Origin: CAZLLE01 sp964560425
GTDB lineage: Bacteria; Campylobacterota; Campylobacteria; Campylobacterales; QNZT01
Direction: 5' to 3'
DNA length: 64,000 bases
Assembly: GCA_964560425.1 (NCBI GenBank)
Contig: CAZLLE010000017.1
Location: 1-64,000 of the forward strand
The position numbers and the translations under genes are program-made. The notes beneath the pieces were generated by a model. The model was not told the origin of the DNA. It did no database searches and saw only the letters and a program-made list of their open reading frames with translations. Of the stretch, positions 16,860 to 25,971 are shown in pieces. The first letter of the stretch is position 1. Each line of letters begins with the position of its first letter.

Positions 16860-18227
16860 ATGATCGACTTCAACAAGTTCACAAAATACTCAAAACCAGG
16901 ACCTAGATATACAAGCTATCCAACAGCACTAGAATTTAGTGACTCATTTACAAAAGAGGCTTATCTACAAGAGCTAAAGGATCAAAAAAGTGATACCCCT
17001 CTATCTCTATATTTTCATCTTCCTTTTTGTAGATCTGCTTGTTATTTTTGTGGCTGTAATGTTGTTTTTACATCAAAAGAGGACAAAAAAGAGAGATATA
17101 TTAGTTATATAGAGAAAGAACTCAAAATTTTAGCTTCATATCTTGATACCTCTAGAGAGGTTATTCAGCTCCACTTTGGTGGCGGAACACCAACTTTTTT
17201 TGATGAAGTACAACTAAAAAGAGTAATTGATCTTATCAAATCTACTTTTCCAAATTTTAGAGATGATTCAGAGATAAGTTGTGAAATTGATCCAAGATTT
17301 TTCACCCCAAAACATATGAATGTCCTCAAAGAGGGTGGATTTAACCGTATAAGTTTTGGTGTGCAAGATTTTGATCCCAAAGTTCAAGAAGCAGTACACA
17401 GAATCCAACCTTTTGAAGTTACAAAAAAGGCTATTGATTTAGCAAGAAGTGGAGGAATAAAGTCTGTAAATGTTGATCTTATTTATGGTCTACCATTTCA
17501 AACATTTGAAACATTCAAAAAAACTCTAGCAGAAGCAAGAGAGTTGGACGCTGATCGTTTTGCAGTTTTTAATTACGCTCATGTTCCATGGCTCAAAAAA
17601 ACTATGAGAAAAATAGATGAAACTACCCTTCCACACCCATCAGTAAAACTAAAAATATTAGAGTACACAATAGAATTTTTTGAGACTCATGGATATAAAA
17701 TGGTAGGAATGGATCACTTTGCAAAACCAGAAGATGAGCTATTTTTGGCAATTGAAAAAGGTGAACTACATAGAAACTTCCAAGGATACACCACAAAAGG
17801 TGGAGCCGATCTAATTGGCGTAGGACTTACAAGTATTGGTGAAGGTGCTAGTTATTATGCACAAAATACCAAAGATATGAAATCTTATGAAGCAGCAATT
17901 GATGCGGGTGAATTACCATTTGAGAAAGGTATCAAACTCAATCAAGATGATATTATCAGAAACTATGTAATTATGGAACTTATGAGTAACTTCAAACTCA
18001 ATATTTCAAGAGTTGAAGAGAAATTTGATATCAACTTCAAAGAGTATTTCAAAGATGCCCTAGATTCACTACAACCATTTGTAGATGAAGAGTTACTCAC
18101 AATCACCGACACAGAGATCAAAGCTAGTCAAACAGGAACAATGCTTATAAGAAATATAGCTATGGCATTTGATGCTTACATGAAAAAATTATCTGATAAT
18201 AGTAAAAGATTTAGTAAGACTATATAG
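16860..18227 (+). CDS. hemN: Oxygen-independent coproporphyrinogen III oxidase
   Basis: 455 aa. GPRYTSYPTA at the N-terminus and the radical-SAM cluster motif CRSACYFCGC near residue 57 identify a true HemN, as opposed to the HemW look-alike, which lacks the extra Cys and the N-terminal motif. It makes protoporphyrinogen IX without oxygen. It follows argF by 15 bases and abuts the next gene. Confidence 0.94.
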   Translation: MIDFNKFTKYSKPGPRYTSYPTALEFSDSFTKEAYLQELKDQKSDTPLSLYFHLPFCRSACYFCGCNVVFTSKEDKKERYISYIEKELKILASYLDTSREVIQLHFGGGTPTFFDEVQLKRVIDLIKSTFPNFRDDSEISCEIDPRFFTPKHMNVLKEGGFNRISFGVQDFDPKVQEAVHRIQPFEVTKKAIDLARSGGIKSVNVDLIYGLPFQTFETFKKTLAEARELDADRFAVFNYAHVPWLKKTMRKIDETTLPHPSVKLKILEYTIEFFETHGYKMVGMDHFAKPEDELFLAIEKGELHRNFQGYTTKGGADLIGVGLTSIGEGASYYAQNTKDMKSYEAAIDAGELPFEKGIKLNQDDIIRNYVIMELMSNFKLNISRVEEKFDINFKEYFKDALDSLQPFVDEELLTITDTEIKASQTGTMLIRNIAMAFDAYMKKLSDNSKRFSKTI

Positions 18228-19505
18228 ATGCAAATCAATGAAATATTTAACTACCAAGAGATAACAGAGGATTGTATAAAGTGTGGTAAATGTATACCCG
18301 TTTGTACAATTCACAATGTAAATAGCGATGAAGTCACCTCTCCAAGGGGTTTTATCGAGCTTTTGGGAGCTTATCAAAATGGTCATTTAGAGCTTGATAA
18401 AAATGCAAAAGATATCTTTGAGAGCTGTTTTTTGTGTACAAACTGTGTAGAAGTTTGTCCAAATAGCCTCCCTACTGATATGGTTATAGAGCAAGTACGA
18501 AATGATATTCGTAAAAAATTTGGTCTTGCATGGTATAAAAAAGCCTTCTTTTTTCTACTAAGACACCGTAAAATAATGGATTTTTTAGCAAAATTGGGTT
18601 ATGTATTTCAAACATGCGGATTCAAAATCAAAGAGCAACAAAGCTCAATGGAATCAAGATTTTCATTTCCTATGGTCAAAAAAGGGAGACTTTTCCCATC
18701 TGTAAAAACCAAAACTTTTCTAAACTCTCATCCTGATATTATAGAAAATGGGGGAAAAGGAAAAATAGGTATCTTTATAGGTTGTCTTGGAAACTATACA
18801 TATACAGATATTGGAAAATCCCTTTTAGAAATATTAAAAATATTAGAGATAGATGTATACCTCATCAAAAAACAGCTATGTTGTGGTGCTCCTGCATATT
18901 TTACAGGTGATTTTGATACGGTTGATTATTTAGCAAAACATAATATAGAGTATTTTGAATCTTTTATTGATGATTTAGATGCTATTATCATTCCTGAAGC
19001 TACATGTTCAGCTATGATCAAAATTGATTATGCACACTTTTTTTATGATAAACTAGATTGGAAACAAAGAGCTCAAAATTTAAGCCAAAAAATATTCATG
19101 GCTACAGAGTGGCTAGATAAAAATACTACTCTTCAAGAGATTTTGGCAAAGAAAAAAAATCTTAAAGATACAATCACATATCATGACCCCTGCCATGCAA
19201 GAAAAATGCAAGGAATCTATCAAGAGCCAAGAAACTTAATATCTCAAAACTATACCATTACAGAGATGTCAGATCCAAATAGATGTTGTGGTTTTGGTGG
19301 TGTTACGATGCAAAGTGAAAAATTTCACCTAGCACATGCAGCAGGCCTACCAAAAGCAGCCATGATAAAAGATACCAAAGCTGATATAGTAAGCTCTGAA
19401 TGTAGTGCTTGTAGAATGCAAATTAGCAACTCTTTACATGACGCAAAAGTAGAGACTATATTCAAAAATCCAATAGAGCTAATTGCAAAAGCACTAAGAG
19501 AATAA
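18228..19505 (+). CDS. Fe-S oxidoreductase with two 4Fe-4S motifs and two CCG domains (GlcF/HdrB-like)
   Basis: 425 aa. Ferredoxin motifs CIKCGKCIPVC (near residue 16) and CFLCTNCVEVC (near 66) are followed by two CCG domains (CCGAPAYF; CCGFGGVTM with CSACRMQI). This is the layout of the glycolate/lactate oxidase iron-sulfur subunits and related proteins. No FAD subunit (GlcD-like) lies next to it, so the substrate is open. Its ATG directly follows the hemN stop, which suggests a link to anaerobic haem synthesis or simple co-transcription. Confidence 0.8.
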   Translation: MQINEIFNYQEITEDCIKCGKCIPVCTIHNVNSDEVTSPRGFIELLGAYQNGHLELDKNAKDIFESCFLCTNCVEVCPNSLPTDMVIEQVRNDIRKKFGLAWYKKAFFFLLRHRKIMDFLAKLGYVFQTCGFKIKEQQSSMESRFSFPMVKKGRLFPSVKTKTFLNSHPDIIENGGKGKIGIFIGCLGNYTYTDIGKSLLEILKILEIDVYLIKKQLCCGAPAYFTGDFDTVDYLAKHNIEYFESFIDDLDAIIIPEATCSAMIKIDYAHFFYDKLDWKQRAQNLSQKIFMATEWLDKNTTLQEILAKKKNLKDTITYHDPCHARKMQGIYQEPRNLISQNYTITEMSDPNRCCGFGGVTMQSEKFHLAHAAGLPKAAMIKDTKADIVSSECSACRMQISNSLHDAKVETIFKNPIELIAKALRE

Positions 19506-19506
19506 A

Positions 19507-20985
19507 TTATATAAGAGGTTCATCCATCTCGGATGGGATCTCTAAATTCATCAACTTTAATACAGTTGGTGCAATATTATTTAATCCACCATTTTTGACT
19601 GTTTTAACCTTATCACTCATAACAAAACAGAAAACATCATAAGTAGTATGATTTGTCAAAGTTTTTCCCTCTGGAGTTTTCATCTCTTCACAATTACCAT
19701 GATCACTTGTAATAATTAGATTGTATCCTTTCTCTTTTGCTAATTCAATAATTTGTCCCAACTCATAATCCACTGCCTCAACAGCTTTTACCCCTGCTTC
19801 AAAATCTCCCGTATGTCCTACCATATCACCATTTGCAAAGTTTACAACAATAAAATCATACTCACTTTTCATAGCTTTTCTTACATTTTCACCCACTTCT
19901 GGTGCACTCATTTGAGGTTTTAGATCATAAGTTTTTACATCTGGACTAGGTACTAATACTCTTGTCTCATTCAAAAATGGTTCCTCTACTCCACCATTAA
20001 AAAAGAAGGTTACATGAGCATATTTTTCTGTTTCTGAAGTATGTAGTTGATTTAGAGAGGCTCTGCTTATCACCTCAGCCAATGTATTTTTTGGGAGGGA
20101 ATCTCTAAAAATTACAGGATATGGAAAATCTTTATTATATACCGTCATAGTAGCAATATTTAGATCTAGTTTTGGTTTTGTAAACTCATTAAAATCACTA
20201 TTTCCAATAGCATCTACCATTTCACGCATTCTATCACTTCTAAAATTGGCAAATATTATACCATCACCATTTTCAAATCCACTATAATCACCAAAAGAGG
20301 TTGGTTCCAAAAACTCATCTGTAACATCTTTTTCATATTGAGAAGAGATATAATCTTTTGGACTTAATTTGATGTCTGGTTTTGCCTCTACAATAGCTCT
20401 ATATCCCCTCTCAACCCTATCCCATCTAGTATCTCTATCCATACTATAAAAACGACCACTAATTGTTGCTATGGAGATATTTTGATCTAAATTATCTTCA
20501 ATTTGTGAAATATACTCTATTGCTGATCTAGGATCAACATCTCTTCCATCTGTAATGAGATGTAATAAAACTTTTTTACCACTTTTAGAGGCTATTTTGG
20601 AGAGTGCTATAATATGTTCAATATGAGAGTGAACACCACCATCACTTAAAAGACCAACTATATGGATATTATTACTATTAGAGAGAATATTTTTAATCAC
20701 TTCATTTTGGGCTAAACTTTCATCTTCTATAGCTTTAGATATTTTCACTAAATTTTGATAAAGCACTCTCCCACTCCCAATAGACATATGACCAACTTCA
20801 CTATTACCCATTTGTCCTTCGGGAAGTCCCACTGCTAATCCTGAAGTCTTTACCAAAGAGTTTGGTACATTTTCAAAAAGATAATCATATGCTGGCTTTT
20901 TTGCTTGACAAAATGCATTATCATCACAACTCGATCTATACCCAATCCCATCAGTAATTACCAATAATACCCTATTATTCTCCAT
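19507..20985 (-). CDS. gpmI: 2,3-bisphosphoglycerate-independent phosphoglycerate mutase
   Basis: 492 aa when started at ATG 20985, which follows a strong AGGAGG site; an ATG nine codons upstream was rejected. The alkaline-phosphatase-type Mn site and nucleophile are seen in ITDGIGYR and MGNSEVGHM, with NFANGDMVGHTGD and TSDHGNCEEM near the C-terminus. It interconverts 3- and 2-phosphoglycerate. It is convergent with the Fe-S protein (1 base apart) and divergent from mraY, an arrangement also seen in Campylobacter. Confidence 0.95.
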   Translation of the reverse strand: MENNRVLLVITDGIGYRSSCDDNAFCQAKKPAYDYLFENVPNSLVKTSGLAVGLPEGQMGNSEVGHMSIGSGRVLYQNLVKISKAIEDESLAQNEVIKNILSNSNNIHIVGLLSDGGVHSHIEHIIALSKIASKSGKKVLLHLITDGRDVDPRSAIEYISQIEDNLDQNISIATISGRFYSMDRDTRWDRVERGYRAIVEAKPDIKLSPKDYISSQYEKDVTDEFLEPTSFGDYSGFENGDGIIFANFRSDRMREMVDAIGNSDFNEFTKPKLDLNIATMTVYNKDFPYPVIFRDSLPKNTLAEVISRASLNQLHTSETEKYAHVTFFFNGGVEEPFLNETRVLVPSPDVKTYDLKPQMSAPEVGENVRKAMKSEYDFIVVNFANGDMVGHTGDFEAGVKAVEAVDYELGQIIELAKEKGYNLIITSDHGNCEEMKTPEGKTLTNHTTYDVFCFVMSDKVKTVKNGGLNNIAPTVLKLMNLEIPSEMDEPLI

Positions 20986-21088
20986 CTTTCCTCCTGTTAT
21001 TATTAGGTGCAAAATATAATATATATTATTAGAATTTACTTAAGACAAATTGTACTAGAATGTGATTTTCAATTTTTTAAGGATTTCA

Positions 21089-22150
21089 ATGCTTTATCTC
21101 TTATATCAATATCTAGATATAAATATTTTACAATATATTACCGTTCGTGCTGGAATCTCATTTTTCATATCTCTAGGACTTACACTCTTTGTTATGCCAT
21201 ATTTTATCAAATGGGCAAAAACAAAAAATGCCTCTCAACCAATCTATGATCTAGCACCTTCATCTCACAAAGAGAAAGCAAAAACACCAACAATGGGTGG
21301 AATAGTTTTTTTGGGAGCTTCACTTGTAGCAACGCTATTAACAATTAAAATTACCAACTTTTTTGCTCTAGGTGCAATTGCCACGATTATACTTTTTGCC
21401 ATTATTGGAATTAAAGATGATCTATCAAAGATATTTAATAAAAGCAACCAAGCAGGTCTATCTCCAAAATCAAAATTTATTATGCAACTATTTGCATCGG
21501 GAGCAATTGCTCTTTATTTATATATTGGAAACTTTACAACACAGCTTTATATACCATTTTATAAATTTCCTCTCTTTGATATGCAATTTTTTGCTGTGCT
21601 ATTTTGGATTTTTGTATTTATCGCAACAAGTAATGCTGTAAATCTTACTGATGGACTTGATGGACTAGCTACAGTACCATCAATATTTTCAATTATGTCA
21701 CTAAGTGTATTTGTCTATATTATGGGACATTCAATATTAAGTGACTATCTACTACTACCAAATATTAAAGATATTGGTGAAGTTTCTATTGTAGCTGCAG
21801 CATTAATTGGCTCTCTTATAGGTTTTTTATGGCACAATTGTCATCCCGCAGAGATATTTATGGGTGATAGTGGTAGTTTAAGCTTAGGCGGATTCATAGC
21901 CTACATGGCTATCATTACAAAAAATGAGTTTCTTTTAGTGGCTATTGGATTTGTTTTTGTTTTGGAAACCGTATCTGTAATTTTACAAGTAGGGAGTTAC
22001 AAAACAAGGAAAAAAAGAGTTTTTCACATGGCACCAATCCATCACCACTTTGAGTTAAAAGGTTGGGCAGAAAACAAAATCATTGTAAGATTTTGGATTA
22101 TGGCTCTTATTTCAAATTTATTGGCACTAATAACACTAAAGATTCGATGA
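21089..22150 (+). CDS. mraY: Phospho-N-acetylmuramoyl-pentapeptide transferase
   Basis: 353 aa from ATG 21089 (AAGGA site, family N-terminus LYLLYQYLDINILQYITVRAG); the ATG nine codons upstream lacks such a site. Ten membrane segments are expected. Catalytic Asp residues are in IKDDLSKI and NLTDGLDGLA, the C-terminal loop MAPIHHHFELKGW is diagnostic. It makes lipid I for peptidoglycan. Overlaps murD by 4 bases. Confidence 0.96.
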   Translation: MLYLLYQYLDINILQYITVRAGISFFISLGLTLFVMPYFIKWAKTKNASQPIYDLAPSSHKEKAKTPTMGGIVFLGASLVATLLTIKITNFFALGAIATIILFAIIGIKDDLSKIFNKSNQAGLSPKSKFIMQLFASGAIALYLYIGNFTTQLYIPFYKFPLFDMQFFAVLFWIFVFIATSNAVNLTDGLDGLATVPSIFSIMSLSVFVYIMGHSILSDYLLLPNIKDIGEVSIVAAALIGSLIGFLWHNCHPAEIFMGDSGSLSLGGFIAYMAIITKNEFLLVAIGFVFVLETVSVILQVGSYKTRKKRVFHMAPIHHHFELKGWAENKIIVRFWIMALISNLLALITLKIR

Positions 22151-23349
22151 TGACACTATTTGGTTACGGAAAAACAACAAGGGCAATTGCACAAAAATTT
22201 CATAATTGCAAGATTTATGATGATAGTTTTACAGAAGTTACAAAGGATGCTTTTGGAAATGAACTCATTCCGAGTAAATTATTTGACCCGGACAAAAGTG
22301 GACTAGAGGTAACTAGTCCCGGTATTCCCCCCTCAAATCCACTAATAAAAAAAGCACAAAATTTAATTAGCGAGTATGATCTATTTGCAGATGCAATGCC
22401 ATACTCTATATGGGTAAGTGGAACAAATGGTAAAACAACAACAACAGAGATGATACAATCACTCCTATCTAAACGAGGGAGTATAGAGGGTGGAAACATT
22501 GGTACACCCTTGGCACTACTAAGCAAAGAGGCTCCAATTTGGGTATTAGAGACAAGCTCTTTTAGTCTACACTATACAAATAAAGCTGCACCAGACATGT
22601 ATGTACTTTTACCTATCTCCCCAGATCATATTAGTTGGCATGGAAGCTATGAAGCATATGAAAAAGCAAAACTAAAACCACTTGATACAATGTGGGAGGG
22701 TGAAATTGCAATTATCCCAGAAAAATACAAAGATTATCCAACTGAAGCAATGAAAATAACATACAGTTCAGCTCAAGATCTAGCAGACTATTTCAAACTA
22801 GACATAAACAAAATCAAATTTAAAGAGCCATTCCTAACAGATGCACTTGTAGCAATGGGTGTAAATAAAATTTTATATGATGAAGTTGATTATGATGCTA
22901 TAAATAGCTTTGTAATAGGGAAACATAGATTAGAAGAGATACTTGATAAAAAACATCGTCTATGGGTAAATGACTCAAAAGCAACAAATGCCGATGCTTC
23001 TATCGCTGCACTCAAAAACTATAAAGATAAAAAAATAAATCTTATATTGGGTGGTGATGATAAAAAAGCAGATTTAGCACCACTATTTGAACTACTCAAA
23101 GATTTAAATGTTGAAATTTTTGCTATTGGATCAAATACAGAAAAAATTGTTGAACTATCTAATAAAATTCACAAAAAAGTACATGCATGTGATATTCTCA
23201 ATATTGCTGTAGAAAAAATCAATGTTATACATACAGATAAAGATGTAGCAATACTCTCTCCTGCTGCTGCTAGTTTGGATCAATTTACCTCTTATGAACA
23301 TAGAGGAGAAGATTTTATTGAAGCAATAAAAAACCTAAGCATAGCTTAA
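22147..23349 (+). CDS. murD: UDP-N-acetylmuramoylalanine--D-glutamate ligase
   Basis: 400 aa, shorter than the E. coli enzyme (438) but normal for this phylum. The start overlaps the mraY stop as ATGATG; either ATG is possible. The Mur ligase ATP loop is SGTNGKTTTTEM near residue 100, with HRLE(EI) and NDSKATNADA further on. Adds D-Glu to UDP-MurNAc-L-Ala. A hairpin with a T-run follows at once. Confidence 0.94.
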   Translation: MMTLFGYGKTTRAIAQKFHNCKIYDDSFTEVTKDAFGNELIPSKLFDPDKSGLEVTSPGIPPSNPLIKKAQNLISEYDLFADAMPYSIWVSGTNGKTTTTEMIQSLLSKRGSIEGGNIGTPLALLSKEAPIWVLETSSFSLHYTNKAAPDMYVLLPISPDHISWHGSYEAYEKAKLKPLDTMWEGEIAIIPEKYKDYPTEAMKITYSSAQDLADYFKLDINKIKFKEPFLTDALVAMGVNKILYDEVDYDAINSFVIGKHRLEEILDKKHRLWVNDSKATNADASIAALKNYKDKKINLILGGDDKKADLAPLFELLKDLNVEIFAIGSNTEKIVELSNKIHKKVHACDILNIAVEKINVIHTDKDVAILSPAAASLDQFTSYEHRGEDFIEAIKNLSIA

Positions 23350-23359
23350 GGTTTTTTTT
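23328..23359 (+). terminator. Rho-independent terminator of mraY-murD
   Basis: ACCTAAGC and GCTTAAGGT form a stem with one bulge around an ATA loop, followed by eight T. The stem includes the murD stop codon. The tRNA-Phe promoter begins directly after the T-run. Confidence 0.75.
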
Positions 23360-23360
23360 G

Positions 23361-23366
23361 TATAAT
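23361..23366 (+). promoter_or_regulatory. -10 box of tRNA-Phe
   Basis: TATAAT preceded by a T-rich tract, 23 bases upstream of the mature tRNA 5' end. Confidence 0.6.
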
Positions 23367-23389
23367 TACAACCTCTTAAAATAGAGAAA

Positions 23390-23465
23390 GGCTGGATAGC
23401 TCAGTCGGTAGAGCAGGTGACTGAAAATCACCGTGTCGGCGGTTCGATTCCGTCTCCAGCCACCA
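23390..23465 (+). tRNA. tRNA-Phe (GAA)
   Basis: 76 nt cloverleaf. The acceptor stem GGCTGGA pairs with TCCAGCC, the anticodon loop is CTGAAAA (GAA) in a GGTGA/TCACC stem, the T-loop is GGTTCGATTCC, and CCA is encoded. It stands alone between murD and a DUF2238 gene. Confidence 0.97.
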
Positions 23466-23541
23466 CCTTTTTCTTTTATTAAACTTCATTTAAAATAAAC
23501 AATTAAAACAAAATTACATTCATAATAATAGTAAAAATAGC

Positions 23542-23547
23542 TATAAT
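23542..23547 (+). promoter_or_regulatory. Probable -10 box of the DUF2238 gene
   Basis: GCTATAAT context, 25 bases upstream of the ATG at 23572, with an AAAGG site between them. Confidence 0.5.
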
Positions 23548-23571
23548 TTTCCTTTTTTTCAAAGGTATAAA

Positions 23572-24162
23572 ATGAAATATATTTGGCTATCTATCTATTT
23601 TATTGTTTTAGTATGGTCAGGCATACACCCAAAAGATTATTTTACTTGGTTTCTTGAAGTGGCTCCTGCACTTATTGGGCTTGGGGTCATGATATATAGT
23701 TATAGATCTTTTCCTCTTACTCCTCTTGTATATACTCTAATATTAATTCACTCTATTATATTAATGGTTGGTGGACACTATACCTATGCAGAAGTTCCTC
23801 TTTTTGACTGGATCAAAGATAGTTTTGATTTGGCTAGAAATAATTATGATAAAGTTGGACATTTTGCTCAAGGATTTATTCCTGCTATGATTACTAGAGA
23901 GATTGTTATACGAAAATCGGTTATTAATGGTTCAGGTTGGAGAAACTTTTTTATAGTCTGCTTTGTATTAGCCTTTAGTGCATTTTATGAGCTTATTGAG
24001 TGGTGGGTAGCAATCTTTTCAGATCAAGGAGCAGAGGCATTTTTGGGTACTCAAGGCTATATTTGGGATACACAATCAGATATGTTTTGGGCATTATGTG
24101 GAGCAATAATAGCTCTTTTATTACTTAGTAAATATCACGATAGAGAGCTTGAAAAACTATAA
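23572..24162 (+). CDS. DUF2238 (YjdF-like) integral membrane protein, copy 1
   Basis: 196 aa with about six membrane segments. The family signature is complete: GGHYTYAEVPLFD, RNNYDKVGHFAQGF, YELIEWW and FLGTQGYIWDTQSDM. Conserved His, Asp and Glu residues close to the membrane suggest an enzyme or metal-binding role, but no function is known. A second member lies at 44.5-45.0 kb on the other strand. It has its own promoter and a following hairpin. Confidence 0.8.
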   Translation: MKYIWLSIYFIVLVWSGIHPKDYFTWFLEVAPALIGLGVMIYSYRSFPLTPLVYTLILIHSIILMVGGHYTYAEVPLFDWIKDSFDLARNNYDKVGHFAQGFIPAMITREIVIRKSVINGSGWRNFFIVCFVLAFSAFYELIEWWVAIFSDQGAEAFLGTQGYIWDTQSDMFWALCGAIIALLLLSKYHDRELEKL

Positions 24163-24180
24163 AATAGGATAAAAATAATC

Positions 24181-24205
24181 CCTACCATTATGATATAATG
24201 GTAGG
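24181..24205. terminator. Hairpin between convergent genes
   Basis: 11-base perfect arms CCTACCATTAT and ATAATGGTAGG around GAT. On the minus strand it is followed by ATTATTTTTA, so it best serves the lipoprotein gene on that strand, and it may also stop rightward transcription of the DUF2238 gene. Confidence 0.65.
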
Positions 24206-24221
24206 AAAAATTAGTAGTAAA

Positions 24222-25658
24222 CTACTGTTTAGTCAAAGTGGCAACACTTGTGGTTTCAGTATGTGTTGAAGTACATACACCACTATTACATAACTCTAGC
24301 ACCACTTCTGATAATCCATTTGCTTTCATGTGTGTTGCATCAACAAATGTCAGAGTCAACTCTATTTTATTCTCTTTTACAACCATTCCTTGATAGCTAC
24401 CACCAACAGCTGGAATATTCTGATTTATACCCTTTAACAATATAGAATTACCCCCTGTAGATGTACCCTGCAATATATTAGTAATATTATTCATACTATA
24501 TTGATAAGTAACAATATTTCCAGCTACACCAATATCTACTTTATAATTGGCTGATGAAGGTTTAGTAGTTATTTTTTCACCCATAATATTTCCATTCATT
24601 TGACTATATGCAGAGACTGTATAGTTATCAGAGACATTCCAAACACCTGATGTAAGATCACTTTCTGGTTGAGTTAGCACAACTTCACCTGTATCTGTAA
24701 TTTCAAATAGAGGGCTTAAATCTGTAATTACTGGTTTTTTTGTAGATGTAATATTATTCTCTTTATTAATTTGATTTAGTGTTTTATTTTTTGCCTCTCT
24801 TTCTGCAAAATCAGCAAAATCTTTTATACCAAATCCATAAGAAGCACAATCAAGTGCAGCTTTTGCCATTTTAACTTTACTCAATGTAGCCATTTGAGAT
24901 AAAGCTGATACACAATCTGATGCCTTTACATGAAGATCAACAGCAATAACAGTCATAGATACAGATTCAACTTTTTTATTACTCGTCATATCTTTTAAAT
25001 CTGCTATAGCTGAAGCACTTAATGATGATACACAAATTGCTTTAGTTATAAATGTAGGATCAGGTATAAAACAAGCTGTGAAAAGAGTTACACCATCACC
25101 AATAAAACCTAAAACATCATTTACTTTAAGTTTTCCAAAACCTTCTGTCTTTATTTTATAAAGAAACCCCATAAGCCCCCTCGCCCTTAATACATCATCC
25201 ATATTAACAAACTTGACACTCTTAATAAGAGTATTTTTGATATTTATATTATTTTCATCAAATTCACTCAGTATAAAACTATTATCTGTATAACTTCCAT
25301 ATTTATAAATCTTTTCACTATTAACTAAAAGTGATGGCAATCCATTTTTATATTCACCATAAAACCACTCACCATCCTCATTTGTATATAACATACTTTT
25401 TAAACTTTCAACTTTTTGAGGATCTGTTTTATCATAATTAAAAGAGAGTTCTATTGAATAATCTTTACCATTACCATCCAAATCTCGGGAATGCAAAACT
25501 GCTCCAAACGGAACACTATTATCACTCAAAACTTGCAAGACATAAGCCCTATTTTGTGAAGGGTTCTCCTCTTGTTCCACATTATTATCATCAGATGCAC
25601 CACATCCAAAAAATAATAAACCAAATACCATACTTATAACCAAAAATCCAAACCTCAT
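24222..25658 (-). CDS. Large lipoprotein of unknown function
   Basis: 478 aa. Type II signal peptide with the lipobox FFGC near residue 19, followed by an acidic Asp/Asn/Glu linker. The middle (about 150-290) has several Cys and helical Ala-rich stretches; the C-terminal 170 residues look like a beta domain (GVWNVSDNYTVSAYS, NKIELTLTFVDATHMKANG), of the type found in cell-surface lipoproteins. Not recognised beyond that. A single gene with a terminator hairpin downstream. Confidence 0.65.
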   Translation of the reverse strand: MRFGFLVISMVFGLLFFGCGASDDNNVEQEENPSQNRAYVLQVLSDNSVPFGAVLHSRDLDGNGKDYSIELSFNYDKTDPQKVESLKSMLYTNEDGEWFYGEYKNGLPSLLVNSEKIYKYGSYTDNSFILSEFDENNINIKNTLIKSVKFVNMDDVLRARGLMGFLYKIKTEGFGKLKVNDVLGFIGDGVTLFTACFIPDPTFITKAICVSSLSASAIADLKDMTSNKKVESVSMTVIAVDLHVKASDCVSALSQMATLSKVKMAKAALDCASYGFGIKDFADFAEREAKNKTLNQINKENNITSTKKPVITDLSPLFEITDTGEVVLTQPESDLTSGVWNVSDNYTVSAYSQMNGNIMGEKITTKPSSANYKVDIGVAGNIVTYQYSMNNITNILQGTSTGGNSILLKGINQNIPAVGGSYQGMVVKENKIELTLTFVDATHMKANGLSEVVLELCNSGVCTSTHTETTSVATLTKQ

Positions 25659-25781
25659 CTCTATGCTCCTATTATCTTTAAAGAGTTATTTAAGCACATA
25701 ATATGCCCTATTTTTACACATTACAAAAACAAGTAAACTTTTGTTATTATTTTTCACTTTATTTTACAAAAGGAGGAGATC

Positions 25782-25967
25782 ATGATAAGAGGTTGCAAAT
25801 ACTACTTTAGTATGTTTGGTATGATGATTACAAGCATCAATATCACACTACAAAAGTTTTTCAATACCATCATACAACAGCTCAAAAAATCTATCTATAT
25901 CAGAATAGATTATACATACGCTCAATCAAAATACATTTTTCAAAAAAATCAGACATATCAAGGATAA
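25782..25967 (+). CDS. Small ORF with strong ribosome binding site ahead of the TonB receptor
   Basis: 61 aa. AAAGGAGGAGATC immediately before the ATG is the best Shine-Dalgarno sequence in the window. The peptide is basic and aromatic-rich with one Cys and no clear signal or domain. It ends 4 bases before the receptor ATG, so it could be a real small protein or a leader peptide that couples translation to the receptor gene. No database-recognisable motif. Confidence 0.4.
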   Translation: MIRGCKYYFSMFGMMITSINITLQKFFNTIIQQLKKSIYIRIDYTYAQSKYIFQKNQTYQG

Positions 25968-25971
25968 TTAC

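Noticed and set aside
22063..22146. Upstream extension of murD by 28 codons
   Set aside because: It lies inside mraY and lacks family similarity; the ATGA overlap gives the normal N-terminus.
25659..25781. Possible cobalamin riboswitch before the B12 uptake genes
   Set aside because: I could not find the B12 box or a plausible set of paired elements in the 120 bases; a covariance model search would settle it.
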